A stretch of 64,000 bases of DNA from a virus: the IMG/VR virus record IMGVR_UViG_3300035138_000032, positions 1-64,000 of that record. One strand, 5' to 3'. This document shows, piece by piece, positions 21,313 to 28,981 of the stretch. The position numbers were made by a program, and so were the translations under genes. Position 1 is the first letter of the stretch. Each line of letters begins with the position of its first letter. The notes below the pieces were generated by a model. It saw only the letters and a list, made by a program, of their open reading frames with translations, did not search any database and was not told the origin of the DNA.

Positions 21313-22092
21313 ATGGTTGTATTAAAAACTGAATCACAAATTAATAAAATAAGAAATGCCTGTAGAATTACTGCTGCATACCTACAACTAGTAATTGACA
21401 TTACCTCAAAAACGGCGGGGGTAACCACCAATGAATTAGACAAATTAGGAGAAATATTTGCTAATGATTATGGTGGTTTACCTGCATTCAAAGGATATCA
21501 TGGCTTTCCTAATTCCATATGCGCATCAATAAACAATGAGGTGATACATGGAATACCGTCCGATAAACCACTAGAGGAAGGTGATATACTTAGTGTAGAT
21601 TACGGTGTATTATTGGATGGTTATTATAGTGATTCGGCTATAACTGTTCCAATAGGCGAGGTTAGTTACGAAGCCGAAAAATTAATAAAAATTGGCCAAG
21701 AATGCTTATATAACGGGATAGCAAATCTACAAAAAGGCCGACGACTGAATAAAATATCCCACAGTATACAAATACACGCTGAATCAAACGGTTTTAATGT
21801 GGTTAGAGAATTTGTAGGTCATGGATTAGGTATGGATCTACATGAAGAACCACAAGTATATAATTTCACAGACAAACCCAATGAGGGGTTGGTGTTGGAA
21901 CAAGGTATAGTGTTAGCTATAGAACCTATGATAGTAGAGGGATCCAATAGACTTGAGGTTGTGGATAACGGATGGACAGTAAGAACTGTAGATAAAAAAT
22001 TAGCAGCGCATTGGGAACACACAGTAGCGCTAACTGAAGCTGGGCCGGAAATTTTGACTTTAAGAGAAGGCGAGGATTATAAGGAGAATTAA
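21313..22092 (+). CDS. map: Methionine aminopeptidase, type I, 259 aa
   Basis: Full-length type I MetAP. Metal ligands are visible: the two Asp in VDYGVLLDGYYSDS, His in FVGHGLGMDLHEEP, Glu in LAIEPMIVEG and Glu in HWEHTVALTE; the substrate His is in EVIHGIP. It removes N-terminal Met from new proteins. A phage copy could speed maturation of phage proteins or bypass loss of the host enzyme. It starts two bases after the previous stop and carries the ribosome site of the next gene in its last codons. Confidence 0.93.
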   Translation: MVVLKTESQINKIRNACRITAAYLQLVIDITSKTAGVTTNELDKLGEIFANDYGGLPAFKGYHGFPNSICASINNEVIHGIPSDKPLEEGDILSVDYGVLLDGYYSDSAITVPIGEVSYEAEKLIKIGQECLYNGIANLQKGRRLNKISHSIQIHAESNGFNVVREFVGHGLGMDLHEEPQVYNFTDKPNEGLVLEQGIVLAIEPMIVEGSNRLEVVDNGWTVRTVDKKLAAHWEHTVALTEAGPEILTLREGEDYKEN

Positions 22093-22542
22093 ATGAAAGA
22101 CAATCAATTTGTAGTGGTGGGTTATAGTTTATTAGACAATGATGAATATAGAAAAATAATGACCTCAAGAAAGGGAATGGAGCTAACATATTATTGGCTT
22201 AGGAGAAATGTTGTTAGAGCACCCATGAGGAATGTGTACGGAAAAGAAGTTTACGAGCAATATTTTTTGAAGGGGTACTTAGCTGCGAGTATAGGCGAAG
22301 AACAACTGGCTCAAGATTTATTTATTTCAAGGCATTGTGTTAGAGATAATTTAAGAGATCTGGAAAAAAATGGTATAATAAAAATAAAAGAATTGAAAAC
22401 CAAAACACGTGGCGACGGTGCACAGAAGAAACAGAAAGTATATGTTTTGGGTAAATGGATGAGCGAAACTGATGCAAAAGGTAGAGAAAAATACGCTCAA
22501 TTTTACTACGCCATCGATGCTGTGGAAAAACCATTTTCCTAA
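22093..22542 (+). CDS. Winged-helix DNA-binding protein, 149 aa
   Basis: Residues about 60-105 (LAASIGEEQLAQDLFISR, CVRDNLRDLEKNGIIKI) form a winged helix-turn-helix as found in replication-initiation and phage regulatory proteins, followed by a basic segment and KVYVLGKW. AAGGAG lies upstream. The 3' end runs into direct repeats and a palindrome (22541-22582), which may be its binding site. Confidence 0.65.
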   Translation: MKDNQFVVVGYSLLDNDEYRKIMTSRKGMELTYYWLRRNVVRAPMRNVYGKEVYEQYFLKGYLAASIGEEQLAQDLFISRHCVRDNLRDLEKNGIIKIKELKTKTRGDGAQKKQKVYVLGKWMSETDAKGREKYAQFYYAIDAVEKPFS

Positions 22543-22582
22543 AATGCACAGAAAACTTTCCCAAAATGCACAGAAATTTCTG
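22541..22582. promoter_or_regulatory. Direct repeats and 12-bp palindrome after the winged-helix gene
   Basis: AAAATGCACAGAAA occurs at 22541 and 22563 (22-bp step), and CAGAAATTTCTG at 22571 is a perfect palindrome. A further repeat GAATAATAGAAGTT follows (about 22601 and 22618). Candidate binding sites; not proven. Confidence 0.5.
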
Positions 22583-22645
22583 TACCTGGCAGGACATTTA
22601 GGAATAATAGAAGTTACGAATAATAGAAGTTTGAATAAAACTACT

Positions 22646-22689
22646 ATGCAGTCGGTTTTTCTAAAACCTCCTGCAGTGAATTTTTTTTT
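22646..22689 (+). terminator. Rho-independent terminator
   Basis: TGCAG (22647-22651) and GGTTTT pair with AAAACC and CTGCA (22671-22675), then T9 at 22681. It ends the 15,400-22,542 operon. A 51-codon frame that runs through it is therefore not called. Confidence 0.8.
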
Positions 22690-22721
22690 AAAACAATAAC
22701 CTGATTCAGAAAGGTACTTTT

Positions 22722-22913
22722 ATGTTCGAATTAAATTTCGTAAATTTTATATCAGAAACTGCATCAGATAAATTTTATTCAGTTGTCTTCGACAACAAAC
22801 TATTTTATGCCTCGGTCGAAAAGATCACAGGGTTGATTAAGTTTAATTCTTATGCAGATTACGCCGATCAGCTGCGAATAGAAAAGATTTTAACAGATTA
22901 CTTGACAAATTGA
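22722..22913 (+). CDS. Hypothetical protein, 63 aa
   Basis: GAAAGGTACTTTT precedes ATG. Small alpha/beta domain (FYSVVFDNKLFYASVEK, DQLRIEKILTDYL). Its last codons contain the -35 of the next promoter. Function unknown. Confidence 0.6.
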   Translation: MFELNFVNFISETASDKFYSVVFDNKLFYASVEKITGLIKFNSYADYADQLRIEKILTDYLTN

Positions 22914-22929
22914 TAATGTGTATTATATT
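22902..22929 (+). promoter_or_regulatory. Sigma-70-type promoter
   Basis: TTGACA at 22902, 16-bp spacer, TATATT at 22924, in the same context as the promoter at 15370. A hairpin CCCCGA/TCGGGG (about 22966-22985) follows within the leader. Confidence 0.65.
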
Positions 22930-22990
22930 ATTTTTGAAAGGAATGAACAACTTTAGCCGCAATCCCCGAACGATGCTCGGGGCTATGCTC

Positions 22991-23018
22991 TTGACAGATA
23001 GAATTTAGTTTTTATTAT
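22991..23018 (+). promoter_or_regulatory. Sigma-70-type promoter
   Basis: TTGACA at 22991 and TATTAT at 23013 (16-bp spacer), 19 bases before the start at 23037. It probably drives the ClpP-actin-lysin operon. Confidence 0.65.
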
Positions 23019-23036
23019 TGATTTTGGAGAAACCTT

Positions 23037-23306
23037 ATGATAGTTAGAGAATTAAAACTTAAACCCAACGAAAGTCAAACTGCCAACAACCAAAGGAAAG
23101 GTAGAAGGAAAATAGTGGTGGATGGTGGACTATATTATTATTTCATAAAAGGCTCACCAGACCACTGGTATGACTATGATGTGGGTAACATAACTATATA
23201 CTCAGCAGAGTCAGGGAGGTACTATGCTGAGCATTTTGAAAAATTGTCTATTACCCCAAAATATGTTGAAAACATTATTAGAGAACAATTTTTAAGGGAG
23301 AATTAA
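23037..23306 (+). CDS. Hypothetical protein, 89 aa
   Basis: Not recognised. A basic N-terminus (RELKLKPNESQTANNQRKGRR) leads into beta strands (KIVVDGGLYYYFIKG, VGNITIYSAESG). Starts 19 bases after the promoter -10 and ends one base before the ClpP start, in the same operon. Confidence 0.6.
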   Translation: MIVRELKLKPNESQTANNQRKGRRKIVVDGGLYYYFIKGSPDHWYDYDVGNITIYSAESGRYYAEHFEKLSITPKYVENIIREQFLREN

Positions 23307-23307
23307 A

Positions 23308-23892
23308 ATGTCAGTTCCGTACGTTATTGAAAAAGGCACGAATGGTCATGAAAAGATCTACGACCTGTATTCCAGACTACTCAAAGACAGAATTGTTTTT
23401 ATACGCGGTCTGATAGGTGAGGGTTTTGCTGATTCTATTGTCGCCCAACTTTTATTTCTTGAATCGGCCTCAGCAGAGAAGGACATCTATATGTATATTA
23501 ATAGCCCAGGCGGTAGTGTTAATGAAATGATGGGTGTGTTTGATGCTATGCAGTATATAAAACCTGATATAGTCACGCTGGGTTATGGTAAGTGTATGAG
23601 TGCTGGCTCTTTTTTGTTGGCAGCAGGTACTAAGGGAAAGAGGTACGCTCTTCCAAACACAAATATTATGATACATGAGTTATCTAGTGGTATCAAAGGT
23701 AAGTATAGTGAGTTAAAGAATTACCACAAACATCTGGAGGGATTGCATGCTAAAATGGCCAACTATTATGTGGAATTTACCGGCCAGAAATTGAGTAAGA
23801 TAAAGAAAGATATGGAATATGATAATTTCATGACTGCGGAAGAGGCCAAGGAATACGGTCTCATAGATGAAGTTCAGTATAGCAGGAAATAA
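23308..23892 (+). CDS. clpP: ClpP-type serine protease subunit, 194 aa
   Basis: Clear ClpP fold: YINSPGGSVNEMMGVFDAM, then GKCMSAGSFLLAAG with the catalytic Ser, IMIHELSSG with the catalytic His, and MEYDNFMTAEEAKEYGLID with the catalytic Asp. Length equals cellular ClpP. The oxyanion-loop residues differ from the usual GQAASMG. It may assemble with host ClpX/ClpA or with the host ring. Because a separate prohead protease exists at 37760, this ClpP probably acts on regulatory or host proteins. AGGGAG precedes ATG. Confidence 0.92.
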   Translation: MSVPYVIEKGTNGHEKIYDLYSRLLKDRIVFIRGLIGEGFADSIVAQLLFLESASAEKDIYMYINSPGGSVNEMMGVFDAMQYIKPDIVTLGYGKCMSAGSFLLAAGTKGKRYALPNTNIMIHELSSGIKGKYSELKNYHKHLEGLHAKMANYYVEFTGQKLSKIKKDMEYDNFMTAEEAKEYGLIDEVQYSRK

Positions 23893-23894
23893 TT

Positions 23895-24611
23895 ATGATT
23901 TATAGAAAACAACATGTTAAATCTGATGGTCGTCGTTTAAATAGAAGTGGCCCACGTGATATGCAGGCCCGTACCTCATCAGGTTCTGATTCAGAGGTAA
24001 TAGAGATGTTGACGAATGAGTTAACGAGTCTTAAAGCTGAGCTTATTAATCTTAAAAGAGCCTCTTCAACCAGTGAAGCCCCTAATAAGAATTTCTATTC
24101 ACCTGAGCAGGTGGATGAGGAGATAAGAAAGGCTGTAAGTTCTGCAATAGCTGATGTGTCTAAAGGCGACAAAGATATGGCCATTAGGATAAGTGAATAT
24201 AAATCTAATCTATCAGAAATGAGGGCCGCTAATGATAATATTAACAGACTTTACAGCGCCGTGTTAAAGGAAAACAGTCAATTAAAAGAGAAGTTATCTA
24301 AATTAGAGGCTGATGTCGGTGAGTTGGTTGAGTTAAGGCAGCAAGTATCAGTGTTAAAGCAGGACTTAATAGGTAAACAAGAGGTTATAGATGTTTTGAA
24401 GGCCAAACCTGCGGTTATAGATAGTTACAACAACACCTCCGTTGAGGATTCCCAAAGACCACAGATGGAGCAGGTATTTGTTGACCCGTTAGATGATACC
24501 TCTGGAGACGGGCTTAAACCATCAATAAGTGTTGAAACAATCCTTAAAGAGGACACGGTGGATGACAAAGTGGATAAATTAAGGGATTTGTTAGGGAAGT
24601 CTTTACGATAA
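23895..24611 (+). CDS. Coiled-coil protein, 238 aa
   Basis: Residues about 30-60 and 95-165 are heptad-rich (LKEKLSKLEADVGELVELRQ). The N-terminus is basic (KSDGRRLNRSGPRDMQAR) and the C-terminus acidic, ending KLRDLLGKSLR. It sits between ClpP and the actin-like gene, two bases after ClpP, so it may be an adaptor for one of them. No known family. Confidence 0.6.
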   Translation: MIYRKQHVKSDGRRLNRSGPRDMQARTSSGSDSEVIEMLTNELTSLKAELINLKRASSTSEAPNKNFYSPEQVDEEIRKAVSSAIADVSKGDKDMAIRISEYKSNLSEMRAANDNINRLYSAVLKENSQLKEKLSKLEADVGELVELRQQVSVLKQDLIGKQEVIDVLKAKPAVIDSYNNTSVEDSQRPQMEQVFVDPLDDTSGDGLKPSISVETILKEDTVDDKVDKLRDLLGKSLR

Positions 24612-24633
24612 TATATTTAAGGAGATAATAATT

Positions 24634-25635
24634 ATGGATGTTAATGGAATTGGTGTTGATGTTGGTACTAACATGTTAGTTTCGGCAAGAGTCAACACTG
24701 AGGGTAAACCGATGTTTAAGATGGCTCGCGATGCTTTCTATCGTATTGTTCCAAAGAGCGATGTTAATCGTAATAGTATTAGGAAAGCCATAGAAAAGCG
24801 AGGGTTTAATTTTATAGAAGATTCAGACGGATCGTTCGTAGTAGTAGGCGAAGAAGCACTTGAAACAGCTATTGAAAGAAATGATGTGGCTAAAAGGCCG
24901 TTAAGGAGGGGAGTTATATCACCTAAGGAAAAAGACTCATTACCTATGTTAAAACTATTGCTTGAGAGTTTGATAGGTAAGGGCGACGGCGAAACAAAAT
25001 TGGTCTATTCAGTGCCAGCAAAACCAATAGACGGTGATTTTGATATTGTGTACCATACTGAAATGATGGGTACTTATTTAAGAGGGATGGGTTATTCTGC
25101 TCAGCCGATAAACGAGGCATTTGCTATAGCTCTTAGTGAGTTGTTAGACGAGGGTTTAACAGGTATATGTTTGAGCTTCGGCGCCGGTATGGTTAATACT
25201 TCAGTAATCCACCAGGGAGATCCTCTCGTTGAGTTTAGTACGACTAAGGCTGGTGATTTTATTGATATGTCAGTAGGTAATGCTCTTGACATATCACCTA
25301 GTATAGTGCAGTTAGAAAAAGAATCTGGTGTGGATTTAGATAAGCACACGTCTAAAATAATGGAAGCTGTGTCTGTTTACTATAATAGTGTCATAGAGTA
25401 TACTATAAGAAATATAGCGTATGAACTTAAACAGCGCGAGAAATCCCTTCCTATCTTTAGGGAGGAGGTTTCTTTGGTTGTATCTGGCGGTCTCACATTG
25501 GCTAAGGGATTTAATAACAGAATTAGGACAATTCTTAATAAAGTCGATTTCCCCATCAAAATAGGTGATGTAAGAAAGGCTGTCGATCCTATGACAGCCG
25601 TTGCTAATGGTGCACTTTTAGCGGCCAGATTATAG
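24634..25635 (+). CDS. Actin-like ATPase (ParM/MreB superfamily), 333 aa
   Basis: Actin-fold motifs in order: phosphate-1 GIGVDVGTNMLVSAR (residues 5-19), connect-1 PINEAFAIALSE, phosphate-2 LSFGAGMVNTSVI and adenosine motif VVSGGLTLAKGF. The Asp normally preceding the phosphate-2 glycines is replaced (SFGAG), which may alter hydrolysis. Such proteins form filaments that segregate plasmids or position phage DNA. AAGGAGATAATAATT precedes ATG. The ribbon-helix-helix protein at 1466 with its palindrome array is a candidate DNA adaptor. Confidence 0.75.
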   Translation: MDVNGIGVDVGTNMLVSARVNTEGKPMFKMARDAFYRIVPKSDVNRNSIRKAIEKRGFNFIEDSDGSFVVVGEEALETAIERNDVAKRPLRRGVISPKEKDSLPMLKLLLESLIGKGDGETKLVYSVPAKPIDGDFDIVYHTEMMGTYLRGMGYSAQPINEAFAIALSELLDEGLTGICLSFGAGMVNTSVIHQGDPLVEFSTTKAGDFIDMSVGNALDISPSIVQLEKESGVDLDKHTSKIMEAVSVYYNSVIEYTIRNIAYELKQREKSLPIFREEVSLVVSGGLTLAKGFNNRIRTILNKVDFPIKIGDVRKAVDPMTAVANGALLAARL

Positions 25636-25647
25636 TAAATAATGTAA

Positions 25648-25684
25648 CCTCTTGTTTAATTAGAGTAAAGTAAATCATAAGAGG
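25648..25684 (+). promoter_or_regulatory. Hairpin that may mask the lysin ribosome site
   Basis: CCTCTT at 25648 can pair with AAGAGG at 25679, the start of the lysin's own AAGAGGGGAT ribosome site. The element AATAATGTAACCT overlaps its left arm. A delaying control of lysin translation is inferred. Confidence 0.4.
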
Positions 25685-25697
25685 GGATGGTATTGTA

Positions 25698-26345
25698 ATG
25701 TTTAATAGAGAGACATTTTATACTCATATACGACCTATGTTCGGTGGTAAGCTTAAACAAAAGCAGGTCGATGGTTTTAATGCTATATTAGATTATTGGG
25801 AAAACGATGTAGAACGGTTGTCGGATTATGAGGACTCCTATGTTGTAGAGTTCCAGTGGTTGGCCTATATCTTAGCCACAGTACATCATGAGACGGCTAA
25901 AACCATACAACCAATAAAGGAGTATGGTAATAACGATTATTTTCATAGAATGTATGACATAGATGGCGAACGACCTCATGTAGCAACTAGACTAGGTAAT
26001 GTAGAGCCTGGTGATGGGGTCAAGTACGCTGGCCGTGGTTTTGTACAACTTACCGGTCGTCGTAATTACGCATTCTGGTCAGATGCCCTGGGTATTGATT
26101 TGATCGGTAATCCTGACATGGCTATGGATTTAGTAGTTGCTAGAGAAATTCTTATTATAGGTATGATAGATGGTACCTTCACTGGTCGAAAATTATCTAC
26201 GTATTTTGGTGATGATAAAACTGATTGGCGCAATGCGAGAAAAATAATAAACGGTCTTGATAAAGCAGATCTGATAGCCGGCTATGGTGAGGGTTATTTT
26301 GATGTTTTAGTGCGCGCGGATAACAGGTTTGACTTAATAATATAA
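25698..26345 (+). CDS. Endolysin, GH19 (chitinase/lysozyme-like), 215 aa
   Basis: Central signature ILATVHHETAKTIQPIKEYG with the catalytic Glu (HHET) and second acid (KEYG), then YAGRGFVQLTGRRNY, as in GH19-type phage muramidases. Length fits a single catalytic domain; no signal peptide, transmembrane segment or cell-wall-binding domain is visible, so release needs a holin. It cuts peptidoglycan glycan strands at lysis. A homing endonuclease gene begins on its stop codon. Confidence 0.85.
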   Translation: MFNRETFYTHIRPMFGGKLKQKQVDGFNAILDYWENDVERLSDYEDSYVVEFQWLAYILATVHHETAKTIQPIKEYGNNDYFHRMYDIDGERPHVATRLGNVEPGDGVKYAGRGFVQLTGRRNYAFWSDALGIDLIGNPDMAMDLVVAREILIIGMIDGTFTGRKLSTYFGDDKTDWRNARKIINGLDKADLIAGYGEGYFDVLVRADNRFDLII

Positions 26346-27940
26346 TGTTTAAAAAGCTAACATATGATTTTGTAAAAAGAAGTTTTGAGGAAAACGGATA
26401 TAAATTACTTTCTAAAGAGTATATTAATTCTTCTTCCAAGTTAGAATATGAATGTCCTAATGGACATAGACGTGGCATTACTTGGAATAAATGGAACGCC
26501 GGTAGACGGTGTCCTTATTGTTCCGAAAACAGTAGAGTATATGGTAGGGATATAGAATATATAAGAAGAGTTTTTGCCAAAGAGGGGTACACTCTTTTAA
26601 GCACTGAATATATATCTTGCGATACAAAACTTGAATATATTTGTCCTAATGGTCATATATACACAACGTCGTGGGATTCGTGGACTTCTAAGGGTAATAG
26701 GTGCGCTTTGTGCTCTAAAAATATCAAACCAACTATAGAGGAAGTAAAAGAGGCTTTCAAAACTAATGGGTATGTCTTATTAGAGGATAGTTATAAAAAC
26801 GCTAATACAAAGATGAGATATAAGTGTCCTAAAGGACATGAGGGTTATATTACGTGGGGTTATTGGAATAATAACTCTACTGAAAGATGCCCTATATGTT
26901 CTGGTAAATGTATACATAGTATAGAGTATATAAAGTCAGAGTTTGAGAAAGAGGGTTATAAGCTTTTAATTAAGGAATACAAAAACGGCAAGCAAAAATT
27001 AAAATATATTTGTCCAGATGGTCATAAACATTCAATAACTTGGAATAGGTGGCAGCAAGGCCAGAGGTGCTATAAGTGTTCTTTTAGTGGTACCTCTAAT
27101 GGTGAACAAAGTCTATTAAATTATCTGAGAGCTAATTTGGAATACGATATTATTGAAAGGGATAGAACCCTAATTTCTCCACAGGAATTAGATATTGTAA
27201 TCCCGGAAAAAAAATTAGCCATAGAATACTGTGGCCTCTATTGGCACTCCGAACTAGCTGGAAAAGACAAAAATTATCATCTTAATAAATTAAAAGCCTG
27301 CGAAGAAAAAGGATATAGGTTATTAACTATTTTTGAGGATGAATTTATTAATAAAAAGGATATTGTTAATAGTACTTTAAATAGTATTATTGGTTTTGGA
27401 GATTGTGAGGTTATTTACGCCCGTGATTGTGAGATAAAGGAAGTTAGCCCGGGTGTAATAAAAGAATTTTGTGAAAAAAATCATTTACAAGGTTATGATA
27501 ATGTATCGTCTGCTAGATTAGGTGCTTTTTATTGCAATAAACTTGTTGGTGTTATGTCTTTTAGTAAATTACCAATGGCTAATGAACAAGAGAATGTTTG
27601 GGAATTACATAGATTTTGTTCAAAATTAAATTATGAAATTATTGGAATTGAGTCTAAGTTATTAAATTACTTTGAAAATAATTGTAGTTGGAAATCGATT
27701 TTTTCATATTCAGATCTCAGGTGGTGTGATGGTGGTTTATACGAGATAATGGGGTTCACTTGTATAGGTAATACCAAACCAGATTATTGGTATTTTAAGA
27801 AGTTAAACAGAAAACATAGGTCTAGTATGGAGAAGTTAAAAAACGAACCGGCCGCTGAGCGGCAAATTCGTAAATCCCAAGGTCGTAATATAATTTGGGA
27901 TTGCGGAAATAAAAAATTTATCAAGGAGAATTGTAAATAG
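26345..27940 (+). CDS. Free-standing homing endonuclease, zinc fingers plus Vsr/EDxHD-like nuclease, 531 aa
   Basis: Four N-terminal repeats of about 60 residues (GYKLLSKEYINSSSKLEYEC, PNGHRRGITW, RRCPYC) each carry Cys ligands of a treble-clef finger. Residues about 260-345 form the nuclease: GEQSLLNYLR, QELDIVIPEKKLAIEYCG, YWHSE, as in Vsr/EDxHD-type homing enzymes such as I-Bth0305I. The C-terminal ~170 residues (HLQG, LHRFCSKLNYEIIGIESKL, SYSDLRW) recall a GNAT/Mom-like fold. A relative lies at 44553. The start overlaps the lysin stop (TAATG). Confidence 0.75.
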   Translation: MFKKLTYDFVKRSFEENGYKLLSKEYINSSSKLEYECPNGHRRGITWNKWNAGRRCPYCSENSRVYGRDIEYIRRVFAKEGYTLLSTEYISCDTKLEYICPNGHIYTTSWDSWTSKGNRCALCSKNIKPTIEEVKEAFKTNGYVLLEDSYKNANTKMRYKCPKGHEGYITWGYWNNNSTERCPICSGKCIHSIEYIKSEFEKEGYKLLIKEYKNGKQKLKYICPDGHKHSITWNRWQQGQRCYKCSFSGTSNGEQSLLNYLRANLEYDIIERDRTLISPQELDIVIPEKKLAIEYCGLYWHSELAGKDKNYHLNKLKACEEKGYRLLTIFEDEFINKKDIVNSTLNSIIGFGDCEVIYARDCEIKEVSPGVIKEFCEKNHLQGYDNVSSARLGAFYCNKLVGVMSFSKLPMANEQENVWELHRFCSKLNYEIIGIESKLLNYFENNCSWKSIFSYSDLRWCDGGLYEIMGFTCIGNTKPDYWYFKKLNRKHRSSMEKLKNEPAAERQIRKSQGRNIIWDCGNKKFIKENCK

Positions 27941-27941
27941 T

Positions 27942-28157
27942 ATGGAACGTTATATTGGTAGTGTTAGATGGTTTAGTAATCCTAGAGGTTATGGGTTTGT
28001 GCAGATAGATGGTGATCCGAAAGCTAAGGATTATTTTGTGCATTATAGTCACGTAGATATGGAGGGTTACAAGACCCTCACAGAAGGACAAAAGGTGTCT
28101 TTTACGTTGGTTGAGTCTGAACGCGGTATTCAGGCTCGTGAAGTTAGGCCGGAGTAG
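27942..28157 (+). CDS. Cold-shock-domain protein, 71 aa
   Basis: Single CSD of standard length: VRWFSNPRGYGFVQID (RNP1) and KDYFVHYSHVD (RNP2), ending GIQAREVRP. It binds single-stranded RNA or DNA and may act as an RNA chaperone or antiterminator. It starts one base after the homing endonuclease stop. Confidence 0.92.
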   Translation: MERYIGSVRWFSNPRGYGFVQIDGDPKAKDYFVHYSHVDMEGYKTLTEGQKVSFTLVESERGIQAREVRPE

Positions 28158-28159
28158 GT

Positions 28160-28573
28160 GTGAGTATGGTATTGGCTGAGGTCTTAGTAGAAATGGGCAG
28201 TTTAAAAAAGAAAATAAACCAATTGAGTACATGTTTGGATGATATGATAGGATCCAATCAGGAGTTAGAGGACGCTGTTATAACTATGTTGTTATCATTA
28301 CTTGATAAATATAGAAGCCATCTTATATTGGTTAATAAGGTTAATAATGATGTCACAGTCTCCATTGGTGGTTCGGAAGTAAGTCTGGCTAATGCTGTGA
28401 TTATTGCTAATACCATAAAGAAAAAAATAAATGTTTTGGACTCTCTTATAGAGAATAAAGATGTGTTGTTTGATGTGTTCAGTTTAATTTCGAATAGAGA
28501 TAAGTTGTTGGAGGAATACACCACTATTAAAAACAACCTACGTATGATTGAGTGGAGAACGGAAATTGATTAA
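28160..28573 (+). CDS. DIP1984-like helical protein, 137 aa
   Basis: GTG start. LAEVLVEMGSLKKKINQLST, LILVNKVNNDVTVSIGGSEV and the ending NNLRMIEWRTEID parallel the DIP1984 family as I remember it (L..a...L...I.R.L, L...IN.TN..t, IQ..NW.TEL). That family is all-helical and of unknown function. The match is by eye and moderate. Confidence 0.5.
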   Translation: MSMVLAEVLVEMGSLKKKINQLSTCLDDMIGSNQELEDAVITMLLSLLDKYRSHLILVNKVNNDVTVSIGGSEVSLANAVIIANTIKKKINVLDSLIENKDVLFDVFSLISNRDKLLEEYTTIKNNLRMIEWRTEID

Positions 28574-28808
28574 GCGGGCGTGGGCAAAATTCAATGGTTT
28601 GGATATAGAATGTGTATGTAATGAGGATAATAGGAAGTGTGATTCGCATGATTGTAAAGAGTATGTAATTAAATTTATCGAAGTTGACAGAAAAAGCGAT
28701 ATAGATGATGCAGTGATGCATCTAAAAAACGAATCTACACATCTTAGACAACAGATAAAGAAATTTCAAAGTAAAATAAGTAGTGATATTAAAAAATTCA
28801 AAATTTAA
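28566..28808 (+). CDS. Hypothetical protein, 80 aa (TTG start)
   Basis: No ATG is available; the TTG at 28566 follows GGAGAACGGAAA and overlaps the previous gene by 8 nt, preferred to the TTG at 28548. Cys/His residues (CVCNEDNRKCDSHDCKEY) near the N-terminus suggest metal binding; the C-terminal half is a coiled coil. Function unknown. Confidence 0.5.
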   Translation: MIKRAWAKFNGLDIECVCNEDNRKCDSHDCKEYVIKFIEVDRKSDIDDAVMHLKNESTHLRQQIKKFQSKISSDIKKFKI

Positions 28809-28824
28809 TTGATAAGGATACTAC

Positions 28825-28962
28825 ATGGCAAAGAAAGAAGACGATGTATTAAAAAGACGTGATGAAATAATAAAGAGAAATAAAAAAGAGCACGATAAAT
28901 TTATTAATAATGCTTACAGAAAAACTTACAAAAAAATTTTGAAGATAATGAGTAGTAACTGA
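28825..28962 (+). CDS. Small basic protein, 45 aa
   Basis: AAGGATACTAC precedes ATG at 28825; TGA at 28962. Strongly basic, one or two helices (MAKKEDDVLKRRDEIIKR, YRKTYKKILKIM). Probably binds nucleic acid; function unknown. Confidence 0.6.
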   Translation: MAKKEDDVLKRRDEIIKRNKKEHDKFINNAYRKTYKKILKIMSSN

Positions 28963-28981
28963 CGGAAAAGGGGAATTTAAA

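Noticed and set aside
22544-22699. 51-codon frame starting MHRKLSQN
   Set aside because: Passes through direct repeats and a clear T9 terminator, and no ribosome site is present.
22934-23008. 21-codon frame between promoters at 22902 and 22991
   Set aside because: GGA is one base from the ATG, too close to serve as a ribosome site.
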